Shown: positions 6,828 through 15,083, counted from the stretch's first letter. The stretch: 54,021 nt of DNA from a bacterium (GCA_021785065.1 JAJYGQ010000019.1:1-54021), one strand, 5' to 3'. Translations and numbers: made by a program. The notes: generated by a model from the sequence alone, not told the origin.

Positions 6828-8399
6828 TCAAAATTCGCGGAGGATGGAGATTTTTGCGCCGAGCGAATTGAGACGCTCAACAATATCTTCGTAGCCGCGG
6901 TTGATGGAGTAAATGTTGCGGAGAATTGAGGTGCCACTCGCGGCGAGCATACCAATAAGTAGGATAGCGGCGGGACGCAATGCCGGCGGACAAATTATTT
7001 CGGCGGCGCGCAGCGGTGTTGGTCCGGTGACATAGAGGCGATGGGGATCGACGAGTACAGTATCGGCGCCCAATTTTTCGATATCTTTGATATGGATGGC
7101 GCGCTTTTCATAGGGCCAGTCGTGCACGAGGGTGGTGCCGGTTGCTTGTGTGGCAATGATGGCGAAGAAGGGAAGATTGTCCATATTGAGACCGGGGTAG
7201 GGGCGACATTCTATTTTTTCTTCTAAGGCGATGAGGCGTGACGGTAGTGTTTTGAGATCAACGAGCGCGGTGCGGTTGTTGTGCGAAAGGTAGCGTTGCA
7301 GGATTTTGTAGCGGAAACCCATTTTTTCGAGTTTGAGTAATTCAAGTTCTAAAAATTCTATGGGCACGCGTCGAATGGTAATTGGCGAACGGGTGACGAT
7401 AGCGGCGGCGACAAAAAACATTGCTTCGATGGGGTCTTCGGCGAGGTGGTAGGTGATGGGTGTGTTAATTTTTTCTATACCGTGGACGGTGAGCGTGGTA
7501 GTGCCAATGCCGTCTATTTTGACGCCGCACATTTCCAAGAAAAAACAAACTTCTTGGACCATGTAATTTGCCGAGGCGTACTTGATGACGGTGATGCCGG
7601 GAATAAGCGCGGCTGCTAGCAAAGCGTTTTCAGTGGCGGTGTCACTTGATTCATAGAGCACGATTTCTGCTGGTCGTAATTTTTCGGCACGCACTTCGTA
7701 ACTTTTTTCTTTGGTGGTGATGTTGACGCCGAGTTTTTCTAGGGCAAAAAGATGCGGCTTCACGGTGCGTGAACCGAGACGACAACCACCGGGTTGGGGC
7801 AAGCTAAATTTCTTTAAGGTGTGCAACAGGGGAGCGATGAGCATTACGATACTGCGTGTTTTTTCAGCTGATGCAACATTAATAGTTTTTAGATTAAAAT
7901 GGCGCGGTGGTTTAATTTCTAAATCATTACCTGCTGTGCCGGTCCATTTTATACTGACGCCAATTGACTGGAAGACCTCAATCATGCGATTTACTTCTTC
8001 GATTTTGGGCACGCTTTTTAGCGTCGTGGTGTTTTTATTAAGAAGCGCAGCACAGAGCAATCCCATCGCCCCATTTTTTGAGGTTTTAACGACTATTTCG
8101 CCGGAAAGTTTACGGCCTCCTTCAATGCGGATGTTTAAGGCGCCATGAGTGAGCTGTAAAATATCACGATCAAGTGCTGTACTAATTTTAGCGAGCATTT
8201 CGGTGGACACGTTTTGCTCGCCCCGCTCAATGCGGGCTACGGCGCTCTGGCTGGTGCCGAGGCGCACAGCAAGATCGTCTTGGGTTAAACCGCGCGACTG
8301 GCGCAGGCGGGCAATAAAGTTGCCGATTTCTACGAGGTGGCTACGCGAGCGAGCTTGCAGGGGTACACGACGAGTAGTTGCTGTTGATGCTGGAGTCAT
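6828..8399 (-). CDS. murA: UDP-GlcNAc 1-carboxyvinyltransferase (MurA) with N-terminal XRE helix-turn-helix
   Basis: A 523-residue fusion. Residues ~25-80 form an XRE/Cro-type helix-turn-helix (RLRQSRGLTQDDLAVRLGTS, then QSAVARIERGE). From ~88 to the end it is an EPSP-synthase-fold MurA, which transfers enolpyruvate from PEP to UDP-GlcNAc in the first committed peptidoglycan step. The catalytic Lys-Asn pair is at K108-N109, and the PEP-binding cysteine at Cys206 in PGGCRLGSR; this makes it fosfomycin-type (Cys) rather than the resistant Asp form. The N-terminal domain could give DNA-binding autoregulation, as in HTH-enzyme fusions. It is divergent from the acyl-carrier-like gene, with about 150 nt between starts. 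Confidence 0.9.
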   Translation of the reverse strand: MTPASTATTRRVPLQARSRSHLVEIGNFIARLRQSRGLTQDDLAVRLGTSQSAVARIERGEQNVSTEMLAKISTALDRDILQLTHGALNIRIEGGRKLSGEIVVKTSKNGAMGLLCAALLNKNTTTLKSVPKIEEVNRMIEVFQSIGVSIKWTGTAGNDLEIKPPRHFNLKTINVASAEKTRSIVMLIAPLLHTLKKFSLPQPGGCRLGSRTVKPHLFALEKLGVNITTKEKSYEVRAEKLRPAEIVLYESSDTATENALLAAALIPGITVIKYASANYMVQEVCFFLEMCGVKIDGIGTTTLTVHGIEKINTPITYHLAEDPIEAMFFVAAAIVTRSPITIRRVPIEFLELELLKLEKMGFRYKILQRYLSHNNRTALVDLKTLPSRLIALEEKIECRPYPGLNMDNLPFFAIIATQATGTTLVHDWPYEKRAIHIKDIEKLGADTVLVDPHRLYVTGPTPLRAAEIICPPALRPAAILLIGMLAASGTSILRNIYSINRGYEDIVERLNSLGAKISILREF

Positions 8400-8462
8400 A
8401 GTGTATTTTGCTTATTTAAAAGTATATCATATATGCTATATATAGTTATCCACGTGGTTGTA

Positions 8463-8491
8463 TTGACAATGACACGTAAAATGAGTATTGT
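8463..8491 (+). promoter_or_regulatory. Promoter of the acyl-carrier-like gene
   Basis: TTGACA (8463-8468), a 17-nt spacer, then TATTGT (8486-8491). The predicted start near 8498 leaves a leader of about 55 nt ending in an AAGGAG ribosome-binding site. Confidence 0.6.
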
Positions 8492-8551
8492 GAGTTCTGG
8501 ATTCGTCGGAAACTTGTCCTTTGTTTATGTCTATTTTTAAGGAGACATGCA

Positions 8552-8878
8552 ATGAGTGTGGTAACAGAATCTGTGCGATCACATGAAGCTGAAACTGTCT
8601 TACAGAGGGTTATTAAAATTCTCTGCAAGATGGCTGATTTTTCTCCAGAACAAGTTCAAACAGAAACTGTTCTGGATAGACCGATCAGTGCTGAGCCTTT
8701 TTGTATTGGTGCCGGCCGCGTGGGTTCGGGAGAGTTTTTGGAGCTCAACAGTGCCTTAGCGACGGAGTTCAGTATTCCCGAACTAACAACAGATGAACTC
8801 AATGGGCTTCGGGGTAAGAACATAACGATTCGTGAACTCACCCTGCTTGTGCAAGGGCGAATGAGTGGTGTGATGTAA
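8552..8878 (+). CDS. Acyl-carrier-protein-like small protein
   Basis: A 108-residue acidic, helical protein with the four-helix layout of carrier proteins: a first helix (VLQRVIKILCKMADFSPEQV), ETVLDRP, then GSGEFLELNSALATEF aligned to the D-S-L-x-x-V-E-L helix of ACP, and finally ITIRELTLLV aligned to the T-V-x-D-L last helix. The serine that would carry 4'-phosphopantetheine is Ser59, but the usual preceding Asp is Gly58 and the following Leu is Gly60. An insertion of ~10 residues precedes it. The start has AAGGAG 7 nt upstream. It is monocistronic, with its own promoter and terminator. No acyltransferase or synthase is nearby, so its role is unknown. Confidence 0.5.
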   Translation: MSVVTESVRSHEAETVLQRVIKILCKMADFSPEQVQTETVLDRPISAEPFCIGAGRVGSGEFLELNSALATEFSIPELTTDELNGLRGKNITIRELTLLVQGRMSGVM

Positions 8879-8894
8879 ACTGTGACGTACAAAT

Positions 8895-8922
8895 AAGCCG
8901 GCTCAATGGTGGGCCGGCTTTT
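8895..8922 (+). terminator. Intrinsic terminator after the acyl-carrier-like gene
   Basis: An 8-bp GC-rich stem, AAGCCGGC/GCCGGCTT (8895-8902 and 8913-8920), with a 10-nt loop is followed by TT and a T/C-rich tail. It isolates the small gene from mreB downstream. Confidence 0.8.
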
Positions 8923-8950
8923 CCTATATTGTAAATTTTTAAGAATCCCG

Positions 8951-8956
8951 TATGAT
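8951..8956 (+). promoter_or_regulatory. -10 box of the first mreB (probable leaderless start)
   Basis: TATGAT ends 8 nt before the ATG at 8965 and lies just after the terminator at 8895-8922, so this mreB has its own start site. No clear ribosome-binding site precedes the ATG. Confidence 0.55.
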
Positions 8957-8964
8957 GGTCGGGT

Positions 8965-9978
8965 ATGGCATTCTTTTCTAAAAAACTCGGTATCGACCTG
9001 GGTACGACAAACACCCTTGTGTTTGTGCCGGGGCGCGGCATCATTCTCAATGAGCCGTCAGTGGTGGCAGTGTCGGAACAAGATAACGCTATTTTGGCGG
9101 TGGGGGCTGAAGCGAAGGCGATGATTGGCCGAACGCCCGATAACGTCATTGCCTATCGACCGATGCGCGACGGAGTCATTGCTGATTATCGCGTTACCGA
9201 AGCGATGCTGCGCTATTTTATTGGCAAGGCACTCGGGCGTTGGGGTTTTGTGCGGCCGGATGTTTTGGTGAGCGTGCCGGCGGGTATCACTTCAACTGAG
9301 CGGCGCGCGGTAGTGGAAGCGGCAGTGAAAGCGGGCGCAAAAAATGCGTACGTTGTCAAAGAGCCGATTCTTGCTGCTATTGGTGCCGGTATTCCTATTC
9401 AAGAGCCGATGGGGCAGATGATCGTGGATATTGGTGGTGGTACCACTGACGTGGCGGTGATATCGCTCGGTGGTATTGTCGCGTGCACTTCAGTGAAAGT
9501 GGCGGGCACAAAAATTGATGGAGCAATTATCGACTATCTGAAGAAAAATTTTAATCTTGCTATTGGCGACAAAACTGCCGAGGATGTAAAAATTACCATT
9601 GGCTCGGCTATTCCTATTGAAGAAGAATTGATGATGACCGTGAAGGGGCGCGATTTTGTCACGGGCCTGCCACGCTCCATCGAACTTAAAACAAATGAAA
9701 TTGTAAAAGCAATTGATAAAGAGTTGGTGGAAATGATCGGCGCTATTAAAACAGTCTTGCAAGAAACACCACCTGAACTGGCGTCGGATATTATTGATAA
9801 TGGTATTATTATGACGGGCGGTTCGTCGCAACTGCGACATTTACCAGAACTTGTCTTTCGCCGCACGGGGGTGAAGGCGGTGCTTGCCGATGAAGCGCTC
9901 TTTTGCGTTGCTAAAGGTACAGGACTTGCCCTTGAACATCTCGATGTCTATAAAAAAAGTATTATTGCAAAACGGTAA
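8965..9978 (+). CDS. mreB: Rod-shape-determining protein MreB (paralogue 1)
   Basis: A 337-residue actin-like ATPase that forms membrane-associated filaments guiding cell-wall elongation. The phosphate-1 loop is GIDLGTTNTLVFVPG near the N-terminus, the phosphate-2 loop is IVDIGGGTTDVAVISLGG (about residues 153-170), and the adenosine motif is IMTGGSSQLRHLPE near 275. The length matches the family. It is one of two MreB proteins in the window; the other (13980) sits in the mreBCD operon. This copy begins a run with holB, frr and rseP, and may be a specialised paralogue such as Mbl/MreBH in Bacillus (inference). Confidence 0.93.
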   Translation: MAFFSKKLGIDLGTTNTLVFVPGRGIILNEPSVVAVSEQDNAILAVGAEAKAMIGRTPDNVIAYRPMRDGVIADYRVTEAMLRYFIGKALGRWGFVRPDVLVSVPAGITSTERRAVVEAAVKAGAKNAYVVKEPILAAIGAGIPIQEPMGQMIVDIGGGTTDVAVISLGGIVACTSVKVAGTKIDGAIIDYLKKNFNLAIGDKTAEDVKITIGSAIPIEEELMMTVKGRDFVTGLPRSIELKTNEIVKAIDKELVEMIGAIKTVLQETPPELASDIIDNGIIMTGGSSQLRHLPELVFRRTGVKAVLADEALFCVAKGTGLALEHLDVYKKSIIAKR

Positions 9979-9993
9979 AGGGGTTTGGCAAAT

Positions 9994-10695
9994 ATGAGTA
10001 AAAACCATACACAGGAAACACTCGATGCGGTTTTTTCGTCTGGCGAATTACACCACGCTTATTTATTAGAGGGTGGACCAACGTTGGTAGCATCGTTGCG
10101 TCAGCATATAGAGGACACCTACTCCATTACTACAAAAAACAATCCCGATTTTCACCACTTGCATGTAGATACTTTTACCATTGATGATGCGCGGCGTTTA
10201 GCTGAGGCTCAGGCGACCAGAGCTCTGGGGTCAACACTCAAAAAATTTTTTATTATAGAAGCGGCCTCAGTGACTATTGAAGCTCAAAATGCGTTACTTA
10301 AAATACTGGAAGAACCTACGGCTGGTACGCACTTCTTTTTTATCCTGCCGTCGCGCTGGCTAATGCTTCCTACGGTGTTGTCGCGTTTGCAGGTAGTGGG
10401 GACAGGTATTGCGGGTTCTACCACCGCTTCGTCACCAATTTCTGCTAAGGTTTTTTTGGCAGCAGCGCCGGCGGAGCGGCTTACTATGATTAAGACGATA
10501 CTAGATGAAAAAGATACAGGGGCGGCTATGGCCTTTGTGGATAGTCTTATTGAGCATATACATCGTGGAGATGCTCCTCAAAAACATACACTCCTGACTG
10601 AGCTGCTCTCTGTTCGGCAATATCTCGGTGATCGGGCGGCGTCGCTTAAACTTATCCTCGAGCATCTAGCGCTTAGTATCCCGCCTCTGATATAA
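9994..10695 (+). CDS. holB: DNA polymerase III delta'-like clamp-loader subunit
   Basis: A 233-residue AAA+-like protein of the clamp loader. The conserved stretch IEAASVTIEAQNALLKILEE (the delta'/gamma sensor region) followed by LPTVLSRLQVV (SRC-type arginine motif, here SRLQ) identifies it. No P-loop is present, as expected for delta', which does not bind ATP. It is shorter than E. coli HolB (334), having lost the N-terminal P-loop region and part of the C-terminal collar. I chose the ATG at 9994 (MSKNHTQE) rather than the TTG at 9985; GGGG at 9980-9983 precedes it. It lies 15 nt after mreB and 7 nt before frr. Confidence 0.75.
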   Translation: MSKNHTQETLDAVFSSGELHHAYLLEGGPTLVASLRQHIEDTYSITTKNNPDFHHLHVDTFTIDDARRLAEAQATRALGSTLKKFFIIEAASVTIEAQNALLKILEEPTAGTHFFFILPSRWLMLPTVLSRLQVVGTGIAGSTTASSPISAKVFLAAAPAERLTMIKTILDEKDTGAAMAFVDSLIEHIHRGDAPQKHTLLTELLSVRQYLGDRAASLKLILEHLALSIPPLI

Positions 10696-10696
10696 T
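10691..10696 (+). promoter_or_regulatory. -10 box of frr inside the end of holB
   Basis: A perfect TATAAT overlaps the holB stop codon and ends 6 nt before the frr ATG at 10703. This would give frr an internal, leaderless transcript in addition to read-through from upstream. Confidence 0.5.
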
Positions 10697-10702
10697 TCCA
10701 GT

Positions 10703-11254
10703 ATGAATTACGATTTCACTACACTTAAAAAGAAAACCCGTGACATTGATGAGTGGCTTAAAAAAGAGCTGTCACAAGTTCGCACGGGACGAGCAACACC
10801 AGCATTGCTCGACGGTATTAGCGCCGAAGCCTATGGAGCAAAAACACCTCTACAGCAATTAGCTAATATTACCCTTGAAGGTCCACGAATGCTGCGAGTC
10901 AATGTATGGGATAGTGGACAAATTAAAGCGGTAGAAAAAGCGATTGGCGCTGCCAATCTTGGTGTGGGAGTAGCGGTTGATGAACGAGGTGTACGGGTAA
11001 CCTTTCCTGAATTAACAAGCGAGCGGCGTCAGCAGGTTTTAAAAATCGCCAAGGAGCGTCTCGAGCAGGCGCGCGTGTCGCTTCGTAAACTGCGCGATGA
11101 AACCTGGGCTGATATTCAATCTCGCGAAAAAGAAGGCGGTATGAGTGAAGATGAAAAATTTCGCTTTAAGAACGACATGGAAAAAATTATTCAAGAAACA
11201 GGGAAAATGTTCGATACCCAATTTGAAAAGAAGGAGCAGGAAATTAGTGGATAA
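10703..11254 (+). CDS. frr: Ribosome recycling factor
   Basis: A 183-residue protein that, with EF-G, splits post-termination ribosomes. Diagnostic segments are LKKELSQVRTGRATPALLDG, LRVNVWDSGQIKAVEKAI and LPELTSERRQQ (here FPELTSERRQQVLKIAKE). The long three-helix-bundle helices and full family length (~185) are present. It lies between holB and rseP in the same direction, with 11 nt to rseP. Confidence 0.95.
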   Translation: MNYDFTTLKKKTRDIDEWLKKELSQVRTGRATPALLDGISAEAYGAKTPLQQLANITLEGPRMLRVNVWDSGQIKAVEKAIGAANLGVGVAVDERGVRVTFPELTSERRQQVLKIAKERLEQARVSLRKLRDETWADIQSREKEGGMSEDEKFRFKNDMEKIIQETGKMFDTQFEKKEQEISG

Positions 11255-11265
11255 TGTAAGCGCGT

Positions 11266-12378
11266 ATGAGTATTCTCTTAACCGCTCTGATTTTCATCGT
11301 TATTTTAGCGGCTCTCGTGCTCGTGCATGAGCTCGGACATTTTCTAGTGGCAAAGTGGTCGGGTATCCGAGTGGATGAATTTGGTTTAGGGTTTCCGCCG
11401 CGGCTTGCTCACTGGCGTCCGCGCGGTAGCGAGACAACGTATTCGCTGAACGCTATTCCTTTTGGTGGTTTCGTAAAAATTTTTGGTGAGACGGGGGAGG
11501 GTGCCGATGAGACTACGGCGCCAGCTGACCGTACTCGTAGTTTTATTGCTAAGCCGGCACGTATCCAAATCGCGGTATTAGCGGCAGGTATCGTGTTCAA
11601 TCTTATTTTTGCGTGGCTACTGGTGTCGACTGGTTTTATGATTGGTTTACCGGTGCCTACTGACTATGCTACGAATGCTCACCTCACTAATATCCAGTCA
11701 ACGATTACGTCGGTTGATCCTGGGTCGCCGGCGGCCGCGGCAGGACTACAAACGGGGGATCAGATTGTGGGCGTGACGGCAGGTACGACGGTCGGCGGAG
11801 TTACGATTAGTGATATTCAAAAATTCACCGCCGATCATCAAGGTCAGGCCATTACTATTACCTATCGTCGGGGGTCAACGCTTGCCCACACCACGCTTAC
11901 GCCAAAATTTAATGCCAGTATTAATAGAGCAGTGATCGGTGTGTCGCTTGAAAGTATTGGTTTTTTGCAACTCGGATTCTTTTCGGCGCTCGGTCATGGT
12001 GCGACGCTCACCTGGTCGCTCATTCAGGAAACAGCCGTTGGTCTCGGCCAATTTTTCGGACATCTTTTTGTGGGGAAGGCAAACTTGGCCGATGTAGCGG
12101 GGCCAGTGGGTATTGCTAATCTCGTTGGTCAGGCGACAGCTCTCGGCGCGGTGTACGTTATTTCGTTTACAGCGATTATTTCTATTAACTTAGCGCTCAT
12201 TAACCTCATCCCGTTTCCCGCGCTTGATGGTGGTCGTATTCTTTTTGTTTTAATAGAGAAACTAAAAGGCTCGCCGATAAAGCCGGCGATAGGTAACACG
12301 GTGAACACAGTTGGTTTCGCTCTCCTCATTTTACTGATGCTTTTTGTAACGTATCACGACATCTTGCGGCTGATATAG
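11266..12378 (+). CDS. rseP: RIP-type membrane metalloprotease (RseP/S2P family)
   Basis: A 370-residue site-2-protease homologue that cleaves substrates within the membrane, commonly anti-sigma factors. The zinc site HELGH is at residues 21-25 in the first membrane helix, and the second motif LDGG at 320-323. A single PDZ domain lies between (about 140-215, TSVDPGSPAAAAGLQTGDQI). Membrane helices are seen at ~5-25, 105-128, 275-305 and 345-365. E. coli RseP has two PDZ domains; this has one, as in many Gram-positive enzymes. A possible substrate in this window is the membrane-anchored sigma partner at 42886, but that is speculation. Confidence 0.92.
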   Translation: MSILLTALIFIVILAALVLVHELGHFLVAKWSGIRVDEFGLGFPPRLAHWRPRGSETTYSLNAIPFGGFVKIFGETGEGADETTAPADRTRSFIAKPARIQIAVLAAGIVFNLIFAWLLVSTGFMIGLPVPTDYATNAHLTNIQSTITSVDPGSPAAAAGLQTGDQIVGVTAGTTVGGVTISDIQKFTADHQGQAITITYRRGSTLAHTTLTPKFNASINRAVIGVSLESIGFLQLGFFSALGHGATLTWSLIQETAVGLGQFFGHLFVGKANLADVAGPVGIANLVGQATALGAVYVISFTAIISINLALINLIPFPALDGGRILFVLIEKLKGSPIKPAIGNTVNTVGFALLILLMLFVTYHDILRLI

Positions 12379-12380
12379 AT

Positions 12381-12408
12381 TTTACATTACAGGCTTCTTT
12401 GCTACACT
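12381..12408 (+). promoter_or_regulatory. Promoter of proS
   Basis: TTTACA (12381-12386), a 16-nt spacer and TACACT (12403-12408) lie just after the rseP stop. The start codon follows 11 nt later, so the leader would be only a few bases and the AGGAG at 12410-12414 may not be transcribed. Confidence 0.5.
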
Positions 12409-12419
12409 AGGAGAAAACT

Positions 12420-13676
12420 ATGCGCCAATCGGAACTTTTTACTACGACTCGTCGCGAAGCGCCCACTGATGAAGTAGCGCGCAATGCCCAGCTACTTATT
12501 CGGGCCGGCTATATTCATAAAGAAATGGCGGGTGTGTATTCATATTTGCCGTTAGGGTTGCGGGTGTTAGAAAATATCGTGCGGATTATTCGCGAAGAAA
12601 TGCAAGCGATTGGCGGTCAAGAAGTTTCGTTGCCAGCACTGCAAGATCGACTGGTGTGGCAAAAATCGGGACGTTGGTCGGATGAGGTGGTGGATGTGTG
12701 GTTTAAAACGGCGCTCAAAAATGGTGCGGAATTAGGTCTTAGTTTTACGCACGAAGAACCGCTCACCGCACTCATGACCGACTACGTACATTCGTATCGT
12801 GATTTGCCGCGGGCAGTGTATCAGTTTCAGACAAAATTTCGCAATGAGACGCGCGCTAAAAGCGGTATCATGCGCGGCCGAGAATTTTTAATGAAAGACC
12901 TCTACTCGTTTTCGCGCGATACCGTCGAGCATGAAAAATTTTACGAACGAGCAAAACAAGCATACCAGAATATTTTTGAGCGGGTGGGTTTGGGCGCCAC
13001 AACCTATCTTACCTACGCTTCGGGTGGTACCTTTTCAAAATACTCGCATGAATTTCAAACACTCTGTGCAACGGGTGAAGATACTATCTACGTGTGCGAA
13101 AAATGTCACGTAGCGGTTAATCAAGAAATTATTGACGATCTACAGCATGCCTGTCCACAATGCGGGGCCAAGGATGTACGATCAGCAACGGCTGTTGAAG
13201 TAGGCAATATTTTTAGCTTAGGAACAAAATTTTCTGAAGCATTCAACCTTTCGTATCTTGATGAACAAGGAGCTTCGCGGTTAGTAGTTATGGGTAGTTA
13301 TGGTATTGGGCCAGGACGGGTGATGGGGACGATCGTAGAGACGCTCTCAGATGAAAAGGGTATTGTATGGCCTAAAACAATAGCACCTTATGCACTCCAC
13401 CTTGTTGTTTTAGGAGGAAGGGGTGCGGAAACGGCTGCGGTGCTTGCTGCTGCCGATCAGCTCTACACAACGCTGACCGCGCGCGGCGTTGCGGTGCTCT
13501 ACGATGATCGCGATGTGCAGGCGGGAGAAAAATTTGCTGATGCTGACTTGCTTGGTATTCCACTGCGCGCGGTTGTGAGCGCAAAGACGCTTGCTCAGAA
13601 AAAAATAGAAATCTACGATCGCAGTACTGATGAAAAGAAAATGATCGACGAAAGAGAAATCCACACCTTGCTCTGA
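12420..13676 (+). CDS. proS: Prolyl-tRNA synthetase (short form)
   Basis: A class II aminoacyl-tRNA synthetase charging tRNA-Pro. The N-terminus follows the bacterial type (MRQSELFTTTRREAPTDEVA, LLIRAGYIHKEMAGVYSYLP). Motif 2 appears as FRNETRAKSGIMRGREFLMKD and motif 3 as MGSYGIGPGRVMG. The C-terminal anticodon-binding domain follows (about 325-418). At 418 residues it lacks the ~180-residue editing insertion of E. coli ProRS (572). In its place is a small segment with two CxxC pairs (CEKC and CPQC, about residues 226-246), which could bind zinc. It is therefore a compact enzyme without the INS editing domain. Confidence 0.93.
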   Translation: MRQSELFTTTRREAPTDEVARNAQLLIRAGYIHKEMAGVYSYLPLGLRVLENIVRIIREEMQAIGGQEVSLPALQDRLVWQKSGRWSDEVVDVWFKTALKNGAELGLSFTHEEPLTALMTDYVHSYRDLPRAVYQFQTKFRNETRAKSGIMRGREFLMKDLYSFSRDTVEHEKFYERAKQAYQNIFERVGLGATTYLTYASGGTFSKYSHEFQTLCATGEDTIYVCEKCHVAVNQEIIDDLQHACPQCGAKDVRSATAVEVGNIFSLGTKFSEAFNLSYLDEQGASRLVVMGSYGIGPGRVMGTIVETLSDEKGIVWPKTIAPYALHLVVLGGRGAETAAVLAAADQLYTTLTARGVAVLYDDRDVQAGEKFADADLLGIPLRAVVSAKTLAQKKIEIYDRSTDEKKMIDEREIHTLL

Positions 13677-13683
13677 TTTTTTC

Positions 13684-13713
13684 TTTACAGACGGTACACT
13701 ATTCTTCTACAAT
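13684..13713 (+). promoter_or_regulatory. Promoter of the small basic-peptide gene
   Basis: TTTACA (13684-13689), 18 nt, then TACAAT (13708-13713), starting right after the proS stop. The predicted leader is about 60 nt. Confidence 0.5.
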
Positions 13714-13778
13714 GAGGAAAGGCCTAAGGAGCTCGTCACTCCAAACAGTCTTTAATCTCATAACCTTCGTTCGAATAC

Positions 13779-13862
13779 ATGGCAACTAAAAAGCGCGCAA
13801 AGAAGAAGAGTTCCTCCAAGAAAAGCAAGAAGACGACAACCCGCCGTAAGAAACGCCGATAG
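13779..13862 (+). CDS. 27-residue Lys/Arg-rich basic peptide
   Basis: This ORF is too short for ordinary gene calling. It reads MATKKRAKKKSSSKKSKKTT followed by TRRKKRR. About two thirds of the residues are Lys or Arg, and the rest are mostly Ser, Thr and Ala. It sits alone between a promoter (13684-13713) and a strong terminator (13900-13925), which argues that it is really expressed. Its size and charge resemble small accessory ribosomal proteins (for example bTHX or bS22) or nucleoid-binding tails such as histone-H1-like proteins, but no specific family can be named. The alternative is that the transcript is a small RNA that happens to contain this ORF. Confidence 0.55.
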   Translation: MATKKRAKKKSSSKKSKKTTTRRKKRR

Positions 13863-13870
13863 GTTGATGC

Positions 13871-13925
13871 AGAAAGTTTTATGCCTATAGACTTTCTCTA
13901 AAAAATTCCCTCCGGGGAATTTTTT
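13871..13925 (+). terminator. Strong bidirectional terminator preceded by a second hairpin
   Basis: A perfect 11-bp stem, AAAAAATTCCC/GGGAATTTTTT (13900-13910 and 13915-13925), with the tetraloop TCCG gives U-runs on either strand. Just upstream a 7-bp hairpin, AGAAAGT/ACTTTCT (13871-13877 and 13891-13897), may protect the 3' end of the message. Confidence 0.9.
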
Positions 13926-13979
13926 AGTTGACGGGCGTTTCATTTTGCCTTACAGTTGAGCCACTAAACTTTTATTGTT

Positions 13980-15083
13980 ATGCCACTACGTCGCAACATT
14001 CGCTCAATGCTTTCTAATGATGTCGGGATTGATTTAGGTACCGCTAATACGTTGGTATATATACGTGGACAGGGGATTGTGGTGAACGAGCCGTCGGTGG
14101 TCGCGGTTAATCAAAAGACCGGCACGGTGGTGGCAGTAGGAGCCCAAGCTAAAGATATGCTCGGAAGAACACCGCAACATATCACGGCTGTCAAACCAAT
14201 TATTGAAGGTGTCATTTCTGACTTTGAAGTGACTGAAGAAATGATGCGTTATCTCTTGAACCGCGCACAGCGCGATGTGCGAAAATTTTTTGGGCCACGA
14301 GTAGTGGTGGGCGTGCCGTCGGGTATTACGAATGTGGAAACACGGGCAGTGCGTGACGCTACGATTTCTGCTGGCGCGCGTGAGGTACATATTATAGAAG
14401 AGCCAATGGCCGCGGCTATCGGCATTCGGTTACCGGTGTTGGAGCCGGTAGGCAATATGATTATAGACATCGGTGGCGGCACAACCGACATTGCTGTTAT
14501 CTCTCTCGGCGGTATCGTGGTGTCAAAAAATCTTAAAGTTGCCGGCGATCGTCTTAACAGTGACATCATTAATTATATTCGTAATGAATTTAAAATTTTA
14601 ATTGGTGAAAAAACCGCTGAATACATTAAGTTGGCTATTGGATCGGTAACGGCGCCAGGAACAGGGGGGCGACCGACAGATCCTCTCACTGACCCGGTTC
14701 CGGAATCACTTGAAGCTGTTATTCGCGGCCGAGATTTGGTGACGGGGTTGCCCCGCGAGGTGGTAGTTACTGATGCGGATATTCGTGAAGCCACCCGTCA
14801 ATCTATTGAAACTCTTGTAGAAGCTGCGAAAGAGACGCTTGAAATGACTCCGCCAGAAATTATTGCCGACGTGATGCATCGCGGTGTCTATGTTACCGGT
14901 GGTGGCGCTCTATTTCGTGGCTTGGCTGATTTGCTCCATGAACACTTAAAAATTCCTGTTATTGTTGCCGACGACCCATTGAGTGCCGTGGCTCGTGGTA
15001 CCGGTGTTGTCTTAGAAGATCTGCCGCGTTTTGCTGACGTGCTTATTAAAAACGACGATGCGCTTCCGTCTGCCCACTTCTAA
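13980..15083 (+). CDS. mreB: Rod-shape-determining protein MreB (paralogue 2, elongasome operon)
   Basis: A 367-residue actin-like protein. Phosphate loops are visible as GIDLGTANTLVYIRGQG (near 18) and IIDIGGGTTDIAVISLGG (near 160), with GVYVTGGGALFRGL as the adenosine motif. It carries an insertion of about 15 residues around 220-240 (VTAPGTGGRPTDPLTDPVP) compared with the paralogue at 8965, with which it otherwise shares most motifs. It heads mreB-mreC-mreD-like-PBP2, in which downstream starts overlap upstream stops. This is therefore the canonical elongation MreB. Confidence 0.95.
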   Translation: MPLRRNIRSMLSNDVGIDLGTANTLVYIRGQGIVVNEPSVVAVNQKTGTVVAVGAQAKDMLGRTPQHITAVKPIIEGVISDFEVTEEMMRYLLNRAQRDVRKFFGPRVVVGVPSGITNVETRAVRDATISAGAREVHIIEEPMAAAIGIRLPVLEPVGNMIIDIGGGTTDIAVISLGGIVVSKNLKVAGDRLNSDIINYIRNEFKILIGEKTAEYIKLAIGSVTAPGTGGRPTDPLTDPVPESLEAVIRGRDLVTGLPREVVVTDADIREATRQSIETLVEAAKETLEMTPPEIIADVMHRGVYVTGGGALFRGLADLLHEHLKIPVIVADDPLSAVARGTGVVLEDLPRFADVLIKNDDALPSAHF

